From: Megamerina dolium | Taxonomy: Eukaryota; Arthropoda; Insecta; Diptera; Megamerinidae | NCBI GenBank assembly: GCA_963854835.1 | Contig: OY978527.1 | Coordinates: forward strand, 35,921,040 to 35,985,039 | Reading direction: 5' to 3' | DNA: 64,000 nucleotides | Part shown: piece after piece, positions 35,089 through 48,039 of the stretch | How positions within the stretch are numbered: position 1 is the first letter of the stretch | Layout: each line of letters begins with the position of its first letter | Program-made: the position numbers and the translations under genes | Notes under the pieces: model-generated | Seen by the model: the letters and a program-made list of their open reading frames with translations, nothing else | Databases searched by the model: none | What the model was told of the DNA's origin: nothing

Positions 35089-35223
35089 ATCGTTAAATCG
35101 AAAATTTAATCGACGCTGATCACGAATATATATCCATGTCTATATCTCCGAAGATTCCTTCAAGTGGACACAAACATCTGACCGAAATGAATATACCATG
35201 CATATTGCATTATGCAGGGTATA

Positions 35224-36108
35224 ATAATCATAACAACGATATATTATCACTTTGGTTGATTTCACTATTTTTAATTTTTACCTTGTTTTTTTGTAATTAT
35301 TAGGTACTTACTTTGTTAATACTTATTTTATGTCTTTTATTATTGATGCAAAACTGAAAGATTAAGAAAGTACCATTCATACGTATACCATACATGCATA
35401 AGAGTATGTACTAGTGTATGTAGTACTGTAATAATTATTTTTGTTAGTACTGCTATTAACTAACTAACTGATTACTAATAACCGCATAAAACTGAAAACA
35501 TTTAAATTAAAAATAAACGAAAGCGAAAAGACAAAAAAAAATTGTTTTAATCGTTTTGCTAAAAAAGAATTTACATTATAGATTTCACTATTGTAATGCA
35601 GTGAAGTGTTAAGTAATAACGATCTGTACATCACACAGATAGAAACATCAGTAGCGGCATTAACAATGCAATATTTTAGATATATATATACATATACATT
35701 CGAGTACGAAATTATTAACTTTTCCTCTTTTAATGATGATGTTCAGAATGGAAAAAAAAACGAATTCCAATAAACAGTGAAGTATACATGCGAAATATTG
35801 TTGAAATGTGAAATACATATTAAAAATCACTCGAATTAGTGAAATAGCATGGAAATATTTTTACACTTTTATTCAGAAACCGTCAAACTTTTTAAAGGAT
35901 CATTTGACAATTGGTAATTATTAAACGCTTGCGAAATTCTTACTGTAAGGAAATTTATTCCAAACGTTCTCTTTGTTTATTCTATAATTATTTACACGCT
36001 TTTTACAATAATTCCACATGCCTAACGCTAAAACTCGATTCATATTAGAATTAAAAGCTCACAAAATAGAAATTAAACAATTGCTGTCAGAAGTGAGATT
36101 CTGTCAAG
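35224..36108. other. Intergenic, no gene seen
   Basis: AT-rich sequence without supported features. Confidence 0.5.
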
Positions 36109-36930
36109 ATGGTGAAAATTGACCAACTGAAAGAGGACTAACTTAAGAAGCTACTGCTAGATATGAACCTGTCTTCATCAAGTGCAAAAGCGGAGCTGCT
36201 GATAGGGCTAAGGCAAGCCATAGAGGCTAAGAGTATTAATGTAGAGGAATATGACTTCCTTGAAGATGTCGAGATGAATGCATTTATACGCGCAGAAAAA
36301 AAACAAAATACAGATTCGAATGGTACAACATCAACTACAGGGAAGTAATTCATAACTTCAAGAACATGCGTCTCGGTAAGAGCACCTCATTGAAAATCTC
36401 CAGAAAGGAATTTAGTATAGACTTCAGGAAATTTCTGGAGCAATTAATGAAAAATTTACAGAATTGAAAAAACATGTCGATGACTTGGAAGAAAAATTCA
36501 AGGACTTAATCAGTTAAAAATAAACTGACCATCCAGATCAGTGATTAGAGAGACTTTGATGGAACCACGCTTCAGTTCGAAACAACAGCTACAAAGAAAC
36601 AGAGAGACGATATCGGCAAGATTGCTGCTTTAATTGTCATATTGAAAGGTATAATACCTCCAAAATATTACAGATGGCCGACAGTGGTTGGATGCACTGA
36701 TGGTTGCGCGGTTATATACTCTAAGTGGGGGTGATTAGAAACATGGTCACGACTCTACCGGGAGAGATGCAAACTCTCTTAAAACAAATTCCAATGGATC
36801 AGGATTTGTCTGCTGGCTCTTCGGTATTTTCAGCGAGGAAAAAGAAAGCTGATCTATCGGAGGAATTAAGCTCATCCATTAACTCAATCCTAAAAACTCC
36901 CATCCCAAATATCAGGTGTGAATAGATGTA
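36109..36930 (+). mobile_element. Decayed LTR-retrotransposon gag with SAP-like motif
   Basis: From an ATG at 36109 the frame reads VKIDQLKED, a stop (TAA 36139), then LKKLLLDMNLSSSSAKAELL and IGLRQAIEA. This resembles a SAP-type motif, often seen at the N-terminus of arthropod gypsy-like gag proteins. It continues with INVEEYDFLED and, after frameshifts, a coiled-coil-like LKKHVDDLEEKFKDL and TTATKKQRDDIGKIAALIV. A further 66-codon frame (36725-36925) contains LPGEMQTLLKQIP and is unassigned. No LTRs, protease or RT were found nearby. Inactive. Confidence 0.5.
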
Positions 36931-37109
36931 GGTGACCAAGTTGAACGCATGGCACACACAGGTTGGAATGCGCCAATTCAATTGCACAAGCCACCCAGAA
37001 AAACGGATTGAAACTTCTTCAGAGCACTTATCAACCTGGAAGTAGATAATCTTGCTTTCCGCATTGAGTTGCCGATCGAATTGAAAATGGGTGCGGACTA
37101 ATATCAAAA

Positions 37110-37660
37110 TATATCAATAACTTCGCTCGACCTCTGCAATGAAACGAAAAGTTAGATGGTGGAACGAGCAACTTGCAAAGAAAAGACAACAAGTCAGGAA
37201 GTTCCTTAACAAGACCAAAGAAAATCTCAGTGGACAAAATATAAATCTACTTTCAAAGCAAATATTTTGAAGAAGGTAATGTGAAGAAACAATAGCATTG
37301 CCCCAGCTATTTCGACTCCACGAAATATTAGTCAAAGTCTATTCAAATGGTATTAGTCTCCTCGGAAAAAATATGGGTCCTACAGACAAGATCACAGGTA
37401 AACCGTGGAATATTTATTACAATACATTTTTTGGAATCGGAGATCAAATCAACCTCTTTTTCAATTACCTTTTCTTATACTGCCATTACTCACTGGAACC
37501 TTAACAGATTGGTAAATAGTCTGTCCGTCGTAATATTAGACAAGGACAAAGTCTGTGTGCACTGGCTTGTTTGTAATATCGCAACTAGAAAAAAACTAGA
37601 AGAAGTTTTCCTAGTGTGTTCATACACACTTGGAAAATATATTATGCCTCAACATACATA
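37110..37660 (+). mobile_element. Decayed non-LTR retrotransposon, endonuclease-RT linker
   Basis: Frames read KRKVRWWNEQLAKKRQQVRK (37140-37200), WTKYKSTFKANILKKV, then after a frameshift CEETIALPQLFRLHEILVK (37270-37330). This is the WWN..L..LR..R, YK..L..Y...I.KAK and FC..I...P..SRL.K.L pattern between the endonuclease and RT domains of R1/Jockey-type elements. RT proper is not recognisable beyond. Confidence 0.65.
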
Positions 37661-38769
37661 AAAAAATCAGTTGGCTAACAAACTAAAATATAATTCGAAT
37701 AGTCAAACGGTCAACACCGACGCAGCAACACAATCAGACTGTTATGGCTTCTCTTAATCCCATCCTAGGTTTAATAGCTGACATAAAGCCCCAAAATTAC
37801 AACCTCTATCAAACTCTGGGAAAGTAGATCAACATGAAAAACAACTCTTTTTTATTTATATATATTATTATAAAATATGTCAATGACTAAAATGACAAAC
37901 TAGTAATTTCTGTGTAATGTTAATTAAAAATGAGTAAGTATTTATAATTCTAACTTATCAAATACATAAAGTTAATTAATTGATAGAATATTACTAAAAA
38001 AATGGAACGAGTAAGTATTTATAATTACTAACTTATCAATTAAATCAATTGATAGTGGTAAATATCTTACTTCGTCATAACAAGTAAATAATTTTTTTTT
38101 TCATACCTTATTTTTTCCCCACCTTTTGTAGCTGATCTCTCGTTGAAAGCTTTCCTTGATTATTGTCTAACTAAAAAGTTATTGTTTATATAATATTAAT
38201 ATCTAGAAGCTACAGAAAAAGAATATAATCGTTAAATAAATTTAAATTAAAAAAAAAAATCAAATTATTTATATACATATAAATATTCTTAAAAGTATTT
38301 GTTTATTTATATTATTATTATTTACGAATCTGTAAATCAATTATCTTCCGCTTGCTGCGTATTTGTTTCCTCTTCCTGCCTGTTTGTCTTCCATGTCATA
38401 ATTGTTAAATTTTTTTTTTCATATCTCATAATTTTTCAGAAATTTTGGGATCATATCCGGTAGCTTGTTGTTCTCTATTGCCTTGCTTCTTCTTTTTAAT
38501 TATTCAAATCTCTTTATATTATATTTAGCTTCAGGATTTTGCTTGTCACTTCAGATATCAATTTTTATTTTCCTAATCATGTCTTTTATATTTCTTTTTA
38601 GATATTTTTTTAAAGTAATTTTAGGTATTCCATGACATTGTCATAATCATTTCTTTATATCACTTTTCACTTTTATTTCCTTTTTGTTAATCACTGTAGG
38701 TTTACGTTGAAATAAACATTTCTTTCAAATTTCCTTTACTTTTCTCAATGCAATTTGCTTCTTCTTTTT
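37661..38769. other. Intergenic; 76-bp tandem repeat
   Basis: A two-unit direct repeat with a 76-base period starts at 37933 and 38009 (GAGTAAGTATTTATAATT). Poly-T stretches follow. No coding frame is supported. Confidence 0.5.
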
Positions 38770-38900
38770 TACTCTTTAAATTGTGGATTAGTATTGCAAA
38801 GATAATTAGATTTACAAAAAAGGGCAAGCCACGCCCATTGTTTATAGTAGCTATCATACAAAATGCCTGGATATCTTTAAATTTTAAAACGCTGCACAGT
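38770..38900 (-). mobile_element. mini-me-like element, single-monomer fragment
   Basis: Contains AAGCCACGCCCATTGTTTAT, the box and flank of one monomer of the 155-bp array, in reverse orientation, preceded by the GGATTAGTATTG segment found in the full copies. Neither element end is present. Confidence 0.6.
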
Positions 38901-40540
38901 GGGTTGATCCCATACAACGCGTGCACAAAATTGAAGGAGTGGTTGGAGCTCAATAAAACTTCGTATATTAGTAAATTTCACTGAAGTATAATGTCTTCTA
39001 TTTATGTACACATTATAGTTTTGTCATAAACCAGGTTTGAATACTTAATTTTTGACATTTTTGATAGCGTTATTTATTTATTTTTTTTATATGGCTAGTA
39101 TTTTTTGACCCGTTTTATTGTGAGATTTACAGGTCAAATATCAACTTCAAAACAAAAATGATAAAAAATAATTGTTTGTACAAAAATGTGGCATACTTCT
39201 AGGCACTTGCGTTAATAGTCATATAATTATGATGTACATAAGCAAATGGTATATGAAATTATTATTACATGAAATCCTGAAGTATATCTTATTTTCTGAA
39301 CAATCCTGATGAATTTAGACGAAAATAAGGTTTTTGGACCAATTTTTAAATCACATTTTTTGTCCAAGAAAGGTCGGAAAGGGTCAAAACTTTTGATATA
39401 CTCAAAGTCAAAAATCCATACTTTAGCTTACAAAATGAATTACATCTCTTAATTGAAAGGTGTAAGCGCTGTGTCAAATATTATAAACTCAACAAATTCT
39501 GTAATATATTTCTGTTCAATAGCAACAAACAACATATATGTAAAGACAGAATTATAATGATTTTTCCTTTTTCATGCCTTAAAATTAGAATCACGCATTT
39601 TTATTTTTATGAAATTTTATCGATTTTGACGCACTTTAGCAGTCCTACGATGAGATTTTGGCACGGTTCTTACAACACTTTACTCCAACCCATCGGGGAC
39701 AGTATGTGGGAATAGTTTAAAAAAAAAGGGTTATTTGAGCCTACAGACTGTCATTAGCCAAATGCTACCATTCAGTTATTACCCATAGGCATATATTTGG
39801 GGGATTTAGAAAATGATTTTTGCCAGAATTGATTTTTAAAGAATTATGACTCGTCATAGTTGCAATTAATACCCATTAGACATAACGCAGCACTATCAAG
39901 ATAAAATATATTAAACACAGCTTGAAATGGACAAGTGTTTGACGTATTTGTAGCAAAACAAAACAAAGGCATACTGCTGTCAGAAAAAAACGTACGTTCG
40001 TAAGTACTGTGAAATAATACATCGTATTGAATGGTTATCAGAAAATAACTCAATCGGGGTGAATTTCGATTAAATATAAGACTTTATAGAAAATAATAAA
40101 GAAAAATTGATCTACGGCACAGCGAGTAGCAAATTAAAACAAAAATACCACAAAATCAAATACTAGTATTTGTAATTGGATTAGTTGATGAACCCTAAAC
40201 GACTAAAAAAAACTGAATTTACTCAGAGTGTTTGAGGTTTGTAGAGGTGTGTATGTACATTTTGTTTTGGTTTCAATGTTTTTATATGTATAGTTTGTTA
40301 ATCCGTAGCACGACCTTCGTCACAAAAAAAAATTATTACGAACAGCACGGAAACCTTAGAAAGCAATAGAAAATCAATAGGAAAATAAGGCGAAATAAAA
40401 GGAATTCCACAAATTTTAAACCAACTAATTCAGATTCATATGTATGCAAGACTTCGTACACCGTCAAAATTGTGGTGTTTTATCTATCTGTGCCATCATC
40501 GCAATCCTCACCAGCTGCACGTCGAAGCTGGTTTGGATAT
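38901..40540. other. Upstream flank of Fbxl4
   Basis: AT-rich sequence; no coding frame supported. The Fbxl4 promoter and 5' UTR should lie in its last few hundred bases, but no core motif is clear. Confidence 0.4.
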
Positions 40541-43387
40541 ATGCTGCTGCCTATGCAGCAGCAGCAGCAAGACCACCAACAACAACAACTGCAGTACTTG
40601 AGGAGCATAGCTGTTGCCTCAAAATCAATACAAAATCTGACAAGGCTAATCCATTGTCCTGCAATACGGCGTTCCTCTAGAAGAGGCAGTCGCAGAATTT
40701 GTCAATTGAAAAGAATGTCGTCTGCATCAGATGATAGCAGCACTGCTGCTGGCGCTATTGTAAATTTTAAAGATAGAGCAGAACCATTGCCATTATCTAC
40801 TGGATTAGCAGGTGCAATGATTGACGTTGAAGGATTTTGCTATGCTGATTATCGCATTGAACAATATGCTCAAGATGTTGTCGATTTTAGCTCCCAATAC
40901 GGTAGTGATTATAGTATTTCATATACAGCACCCAATATAAGTGGGAAACCGTCAAATTATCCAGACTATGGGGACTTTCCAGAAACATTTGCTATGGTTT
41001 GTCTTCCAGTCTTAATTTTAAAATTTTTGATACTTTGAGAATGGGAGATTTGTTTGTATCTTTTTTTCAGCGAACTTATGGTAATTGGTGGAACAAAGCA
41101 CCTTCACGTGTACGAGAAATACAAGCGCAGAATTTGCCAAAGCTTCCTGTACACGATTTTATTGGTAAACAATTAGTGATCGTTTTAAGGAATTGAACAA
41201 TTATAACTTTCTCTATCTTTGCAGTGATTTATTTTGAGGATTACATTATTCCAGATGAAATTGCGATTTTTGAAACTTTCAATCCAGGTGCTGTTATACG
41301 CATTTGGGCTTATACCATATTAAAAACATGGTGTTGCCTATGGGAAGCACCCAGTGATTTTCTCACACAACCAACACAACTGCCAAGTAGAGCGCGTCGA
41401 TTTTCACCGCCATTGAATAAACTACAATTACCCACGAAGTATGTAGAATTTCAATCGTAAAATAAACATATACTGATTGCATTTTGTTATACAGAACAAT
41501 AAGACTGGAGTTTAATCATACGCATCTGAGTTATTTCACCGAAATCGATGCAGTGTTGTTGTGCGGCAAAAGTGTTAACATGCACAATATGCAGCAGATT
41601 CTAAAATACTATGATCAACAACAAAAAGGTATATAAAATCCCCAAATTTTTTTTTTTTTTTTTTTTTTTTGTTATTAAATTTATTCATCTATCTACATTT
41701 CATTTTCTTTACAGGTTCAATAGTGCGTAAATTACAAAATATGCAATTTCGACCGACGTTTAATGAAAATTTGTTGAAAGACTTTTTAGCGCATGATCTG
41801 AATAAATTTATTAGTGTTCTAAAAACAAACAGAGACGAATCGGAGGCTGTATTGCAACAAACGAAACCTAAAGTTGGCCTAAAAGATATGCCGGTATCTA
41901 TATTACAATTATTTGTATGCTTATGCTATTAGTGTAACACCCTGAACTTTATTTCCTTCTAGTTTGAAATCATGCTTAACATATTTAGCTACTTGGACTT
42001 GGTTTCGTTATTTCGTGTCGGTGAAGTTTCACATTTCTTTTATGATGTCTCAACACATCCTCTGCTCTATAGCGAATTAAGTTTGAAACCTTATTGGCAT
42101 GTAGCTTCAACAGATTTACTTTGCACTCTGGCCAAGAGGGCGACCGTATTGAAGAAACTTGATTTATCGTGGTGTGGTCTCTACAATTCCATATCGCCAA
42201 CTGAATTTAAAAAGTAATATCTTAGCACTTGGTTCATGGAATTAATGTAATTTAATTTGATTGTTGCATTATAGATTTATACAACAACGTGGTGATAGTC
42301 TAACACATTTACGATTGAATTCTTCCAAGTTCCTAAATGCCAGCTGCATTGAAACGTTGGGCATAGTATGTGATAATTTAAAAGGTATCAAACGTAAAGC
42401 ATATAAATCATAATCGATGCTATTGTATAGTAAATGTTTAATTTTAGAACTTTCTCTACGAAATTGTTCCATCGATCCACCATTGCTGAACTTTTCCTGT
42501 TTGGCTAATTTAAAAAACCTTGAACGCTTAGATTTATTTCAGACGGTCATAGAACCGGATCTGCTTCTAACAATGCTGGAAAGCAATAGAAAATTAAAAC
42601 ATTTAAATTTAGGTAGGAGGATGTGGTCGTGTGGTTCTTTCTCACGGTTGATTTCTAATTTAATGGTTGTATATTTCAGCCTTTTGTGGTGTCCTAATTA
42701 ATATGGATGAAGTTGCGCGTCATATAGGCACCTACAATCAACAATTGATCTCGCTGGATATGTGGAAATCACATTTTCTTTCCGCTGTTGGTTTGCAGGC
42801 GCTGGCCAACTGCCATGATTTGGAAGAAGTCGATTTCGGTTGGTGGTGAGTAGAGAAAAGTTAACATGAGTGCATGTAAATTTGTTTAAAATTTATGCTT
42901 TTGTTCGTATTTATAGTTTACGGGAAGCCTCATTAGGTGATAGTTTAAAACACTTGATAATGAATTGTCCAAAATTGAAAAAGCTTTTCTTAGCTGCTGT
43001 GCGCGGTATCACTGAGCACGATGTAGAGCATATAGCAAATTTCTGCGCTAATCTAGAGCAATTGGATTTAATGGGTGTTTTGGGCATTTCAAAAGAACGC
43101 TACTACGAGTATGTCTCAATATATAGAATATTATTATTTTCACAACTGATATTTTACTCATAATATTTTACAGGATTTTAATGAAATGCAGGAAAATACA
43201 ATTGCTGGATCTAAGTTTTTGTGATAATGTTGATGAAAATGAAGTGAGTTATTTTATATATAATAATACTATGTATAGAAATATATATCGACTGTTTTGT
43301 ATTTATCAATTACAGATTTCTCTCTGGGCTCGTACATTCAAAGTGCATATCAAATGCTGTCATGTGCCTCTTGATCTTATTAGATAG
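40541..43387 (+). CDS. Fbxl4: F-box/LRR-repeat protein 4 (FBXL4), complete, 12 exons
   Basis: Exons: 40541-40996, 41071-41164, 41225-41438, 41495-41628, 41715-41893, 41963-42213, 42275-42384, 42448-42612, 42680-42845, 42917-43108, 43174-43243, 43316-43387. Every junction is GT-AG; the sum is 2103 nt, 700 residues. Residues ~140-290 form the discoidin-like domain (PSNYPDYGDFPETFAM|RTYGNWW; FNPGAVIRIWAY), ~357-400 the F-box (MPFEIMLNIFSYLDL), and the rest leucine-rich repeats (LSLRNCSID, LDLSFC). Human FBXL4 (621 aa) aligns throughout. In mammals it is a mitochondrial SCF substrate adaptor that restrains mitophagy receptors BNIP3/NIX; disease mutations cause mtDNA depletion. The start is the first in-frame ATG after an upstream stop (40367); it precedes a Gln-rich stretch and a basic, targeting-like segment. 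A later ATG (MSSASDD) is an alternative start. Introns are 53-86 nt; intron 4 has a 24-T run. Confidence 0.95.
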
Positions 43388-43628
43388 TAATATGGAACTT
43401 TTAAAAAAATTTGTTTGTTAAATGTTAATAGTTGAAATGAAATAACCCACTATTATTATTATTATTGTTAAGTGTATTAACAAAACAAAAGGAAGACATA
43501 TATTAAAGTAACGTGATCTATAATTTGCATGTGCAAATTTTTTCGATCAGTTTGAAAATTCAATCCTCCTTTAATTCTGTAATATAACAAAAAGACAATA
43601 TGGTTAAGCAAGAATTTAAAAAAATATG
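43388..43628. other. Fbxl4 3' flank
   Basis: Short AT-rich stretch after the TAG stop, with an ATTAAA near 43502 as a possible polyadenylation signal. The MITE begins right after it. Confidence 0.35.
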
Positions 43629-44020
43629 TGTGTTTTCGTACTTTTCCAGTAACAATTATTCAGTAAACAAATTTCTGAGAATTTGACAGCATTCGCTCTC
43701 AAAGAGAAAAATATGCCAAAAAGTACAAGAACGCAAAACCATCAAAAACCTGCAAGTTTCACAAACAGCTGATATTCCACTAAATAAATTGCAATTGTTC
43801 GTTTGCTTGTTAGTTTCATTTGTTTATGATCAGCTGTTTTTCCTACTTGCAAGTCTTTACTGGCATGAATTTGTCCAGTAACAATTTGCAAATTCCCCTC
43901 AAAATTAAATGTCATTTCCCTCTCTCAATTTCCCCTTCTGTGCAAGTTTTTTGAGTACGAGGACGCCAAAACGTGATAGTTTGTAACAGTTATCACAAAC
44001 TATTGCGTACGAGAACACTC
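43629..44020. mobile_element. MITE, GTGTTYTCGTAC ends, copy A
   Basis: The left end GTGTGTTTTCGTAC is inverted at the right as GCGTACGAGAACACTC (about 44005-44020). Inner motifs GTACAAGAACGC and GTACGAGGACGCC sit inside each end. The interior is homologous, in the opposite orientation, to 56343-56712. No coding capacity. Confidence 0.75.
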
Positions 44021-44299
44021 CTATTGTAACCGAAATTATCACTTCAACTATTGTCCTCTACCAGACATAGTGCTTTGGAAAAATAATAGGAACACGCAAT
44101 TTCAGACCCTTCTTATATTACGATTTCATACATTTTATTAATTTTGTTTAAAAACTTAAATGAAGTCCTGGAACAAAATTTCTTACAAATATTAGATGAT
44201 TTCAATTATTGTGATAATTATTGATAGCTTATTCGCATATTTGGGGCACTTAGTAAAGTAAAGTAATCAATCTGCCTTCACAATTCGTCTTTATTTGTA

Positions 44300-44760
44300 G
44301 CTTTGAAGGGCACGATTCTCTTCTTTAGCTTTGCTTAAAGATGTTCAATCGGGTTTATGTCAGACGATAGTGAAGTACACTACATAACATAAACCTTTTC
44401 CTTCTTAAATCACACTTACCAGTGTTTATCTGTTTAGGATAGTAGTCCTGCATAAACTTCCACCTGAATGGTATTCTTCTCTTGAATAGCATTGCATTAT
44501 AGTGTCCAATATATTGACATAGACAACGGTGCAAATTTTATTGCTTATCCAAAATGTGGGACCCACGGCTTCCCCAAATCATGACAGAGCGTCTGTTGTC
44601 CTTAACTGATTTTTTGCCGAAAACCATCGTCACATCTGATTAGCGTAGAGGTCAACAAATCGGACCAGAGTCTTTATCAATGAACTTAATTATCGGAGAG
44701 GTGAAAGTGCTGTTAATATCAACCTCGATATGTTTGGGGCTGTAGTCAGATTCTTGGAGC
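44300..44760 (-). mobile_element. Decayed Tc1-type transposase
   Basis: Minus-strand pieces in order: GKKSVKDNRRSVMIWGSRG (the 'GGGSVMVWGCFS' block), RWKFMQDYYPKQIN (the 'FQQDNDPKHT' block with the second catalytic Asp kept), then SLSSDINPIEHL followed by a stop (the 'SPDLNPIEHLW' block with the glutamate). Internal stops show it is dead. The N-terminal DNA-binding part and terminal repeats were not located. Confidence 0.75.
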
Positions 44761-45128
44761 CGAGTCATTATTGATGTTTTCTGATTGGGGATTATCTGGG
44801 GTTAACCCGTTTGACAATCTTAACAAATCGGCTAATTATCTTTAACTTGGTTAACAGAGAGAAATTCCGCGAAGGTGCTTTAAAGTTTTACTGATAAATT
44901 TCAGGGTAAAGCTGGCCGGACAAACATCAAGGTCTACATGGGTAAATGTTGGATGCATCGATAGCTTAATATTATCATTTAAAACTATTAAATTTTCAAA
45001 ACAAAATTAGGGCTTCTACAACTTTAACTATTTGGGCAGATTCCCAAAATAGACATCAAGCATTGAGGTCTCCTACTATGTTGAAATCGGTTGTAAATCT
45101 AGATGATATGTTTTGGGGATCACTAAAT
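44761..45128. other. Intergenic, no gene seen
   Basis: No supported feature; possibly further eroded transposon sequence. Confidence 0.4.
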
Positions 45129-45480
45129 TTAAACTATTAAACTGGAATTTTTGTGTAGTGACAGTTGTTGTAAGCGGTGCTGATAAGAACGGATTTTTAT
45201 CAGCGTCAGCGTTGATAACTGTTGGAAGAATATGTTTGTTGGGGTAGTTGGGAAATATGTATTTATCGCCTGCTTCACATTTTTGCTGGATTTAAATTTC
45301 AAGAATTTCATTTTGCTGCAGAAATTTAGTACATTTATTGAAATTGACAGGATGTTCTTCATCACAGTTTGCACATCTAGTGCGCACCCACTCTGTCTCG
45401 TAGTTATTGTCGAAGTTAAAATCATCTTAAAGTTAGAATCGACTTGTTTAACATATTTTCCAAACAAAAAATGTGAAATA
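45129..45480 (-). mobile_element. Decayed Jockey-like ORF1 (gag) zinc knuckle
   Basis: Near 45390-45310 the minus strand reads WVRTRCANCDEEHPVNFNKC, with Cys/Cys/His/Cys spacing C-x2-C-x3-H-x6-C. This is the spacing of the last knuckle in Jockey/I-type ORF1 proteins (CANCGGDHxANYRGC type). The downstream frame is open to 45129 but uninformative, and the upstream knuckles are broken. A relic fragment. Confidence 0.55.
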
Positions 45481-48039
45481 TGTGAATGTACCCTGACTAC
45501 TCGTCACCCATAATATTTCACAAATACCTCGTTAATACCTTTTATTGTTCTTTTGTTGTGGTTTTTGTCTACGCTAAAAAATATTGTAAATTCGCTTGAA
45601 TTCTTGACTTTTCTTTGATTTCACTTTGTTTTTCTTTCGCATATTGTGCCTTTTGTCAAGTTGAAGTTCTGTAACATTAAAGTTCATCTTAAATCCGCGG
45701 AATATTATCAAAATCTGTGTAAATTAGAGCATTTAAAAGCAAGATTTTATAAAAAATTTTTGTTTTGCAAACATAAATCATGTTAAAGTTTTTTGTTACT
45801 AAAGTGCGAATTTAGTGGGTGTTTAAATATACACCAATCTTATAAGGAAATTTCGACGACGACGACGACTACTTGCAAAAATTCATCAGCTTCAAATACA
45901 ATCGTAAAAAGTGCAGCATTGCTATTAAACAAGTGCTGCGGAGGATTTCTTCTGAAGAAACAATAATAGCAGAGTATGAAATTTTTTTAAAAACACTAAA
46001 AGTTAGAGAAGACCTAAATCAGTAGTGTATTTTTATCGTGCAATATATTTTGGTGAAATCGATCAACAAAATATTCAATTTTGTGCTTTGCATTTTAAAA
46101 TGGTATTCATATGCATATTTGGATTTAGTTTGAACCATGCTATTGCCCTTCGAGGTTTGGCAACCTCAGTCAGTAATTATGTTCTCATGAAATAAGAAGT
46201 AGAGAAAAAACAAAAAGAAAATACGAAAGAAGCATGCTATAATAATACAAGGTAGAACCATTAGGGAAAGTTCTCGCGAATGAAGGAGAAATATTAAATA
46301 AAACAACAACCATATGTGAAAAGAAGAAGGGGTGGTAGAAAAGAAAACAACAAGCACACTAGTTTGACACTATAAGAAGCCAGTTTGTGACATTATATGG
46401 GGCAGCCAAGAGGAATATTTAACAATTGCTCTACCTTACATTAAGATACCTTGTGGAAGTAAAGAGAAATCAACAAACTAGATTTTGACTTTACTAGTAA
46501 ATGTTTTTGACATTACATGTTAGAATGGGGTTTGGACCATGGTATAGAAATTAGAAATCCTTGCAAGTGAAATACGGAATGAAAGAAGGAAAAAACAAAT
46601 GCATACTTAAGAAGATGTAAAAAAGAAAACAAAATATGTTTTTGACGTTATATATACAATGATTGTTTAATATCTTTGCCTGGTTATATAAACCACAATT
46701 TTAAACTAAATACATAGGTATTGGAGAGAGAATAGTTATGTGTGTATTCTCAATTGAAAAAGTAAAGAAAAAACAAGCTCGGAAAGAAGTTAAACTGAAA
46801 ACAAATAGAGGATTTAGAAACTATAAAGCATTTTTTGATGTTTTATACCTTACATATTATTATATGATAAAACTACAAAGTTCTGATAAGTAGTATATGT
46901 ACATATGCCATAAATAGAAACCGTTTCGTTAGAAAGAGCAGACTTCGAACGGAAGCTCCCTTATTACAACCATATTTAAGATTCGTGGCTAAAATCTTTC
47001 AGATGCTTTTTATCGGTACTGGAAGAAGTTAAGGGACTTTTCATTTTACAATGCGCGTTTTTTGCGCATTCAATTCGAATAACACGTACACATACATACG
47101 GTTTTGAGTGACAGATCTGTCATCACTTGATAAAATACTTGTAGTAGAGTAATCTGGAATGTCGCATGTACACTTTATAAATTGTATGCATCTTAAAACA
47201 ATAAAATTAACGTTAATTTAATCTGTGTGCTACAAGCAATAAATTCGAAGCATTTTTTAAGAATCATAAAGCAGACAGTACTAATATTCAAACATTGTAA
47301 ATTGCTAATTGATTTAAAACGTCTCATACTCATAGAAAACCAACAAAATACTCTTACTCATTCTCACCAAAACAGAAGGCTTGGTGTTTCTTGGTGTAGT
47401 GAGTGATTACGGCATAACATAATAAGTCGATTAACTCAATGAGAGAGGAGCACTACACGGGTTCATATCAGCAAAGAAATTACGCTTTGTCCTTACACTA
47501 AATATGTGTGCACTTGACTCTCTTTTTTGTGTGAGTCAACCATAACTTAAAAAAGAGAATAACTGCAGTTCTCTGGACCACATTAACATCCAATGATATT
47601 AATTGTTGCATTGTTCAACACAAGAGCAAGACTGAAATGCTGATTTCTGTTATTGATTGACGGACAGTACCCATTATCCAATATTAAATTATAATTCATT
47701 ACATTGGCGTCTTTTCAATTACTTAAGCTTTGAAGCGACCACTTTTCAGGGTTACGTCAGGGCTTATTCTACTACTAGAGACTTTAGAAGTATAGAGACA
47801 GCGTTTTAATAGCAAATCTGGCGTAGAAACCTAGGTTTTCGAATGGCTGTTATGAATTCTCTTCGAATCCCCTTCTTACTCTTCTTCAATTTGCGGCGAT
47901 TAATTACATTCGCTTTATCTTTAAGCATATAACATACCTGAAATTAATATTTAAAATACAGCACTGCAGCTCGATGTTCGAATGACAATTTAGATATCGT
48001 TTCGCCGTGTTCGTAATTTGTTGCTGTGACTATCGTGTA
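45481..48039. other. Intergenic, no gene seen
   Basis: AT-rich. It includes a short GAC triplet run near 45856-45868 and a 7-bp hairpin AATGCGC..GCGCATT near 47060-47080. No coding frame is supported. Confidence 0.45.

Larger units (their letters stand above)
33321..35223 (+). mobile_element. mini-me/DINE-1-like element, copy 3, expanded
   Basis: The left end has CTTACAGTCGGCTGGGGCCG, and the right end has the GGAC tract (35026-35088), the conserved core and ATGCAGGGTATA. The interior has ten GGGCGTGG-type boxes (33536, 33691, 33833, 33989, 34131, 34287, 34428, 34583, 34738, 34890) instead of six. The extra length comes from a repeated ~298-base dimer. It is about 0.5 kb longer than copies 1 and 2 and otherwise collinear. 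Confidence 0.8.
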
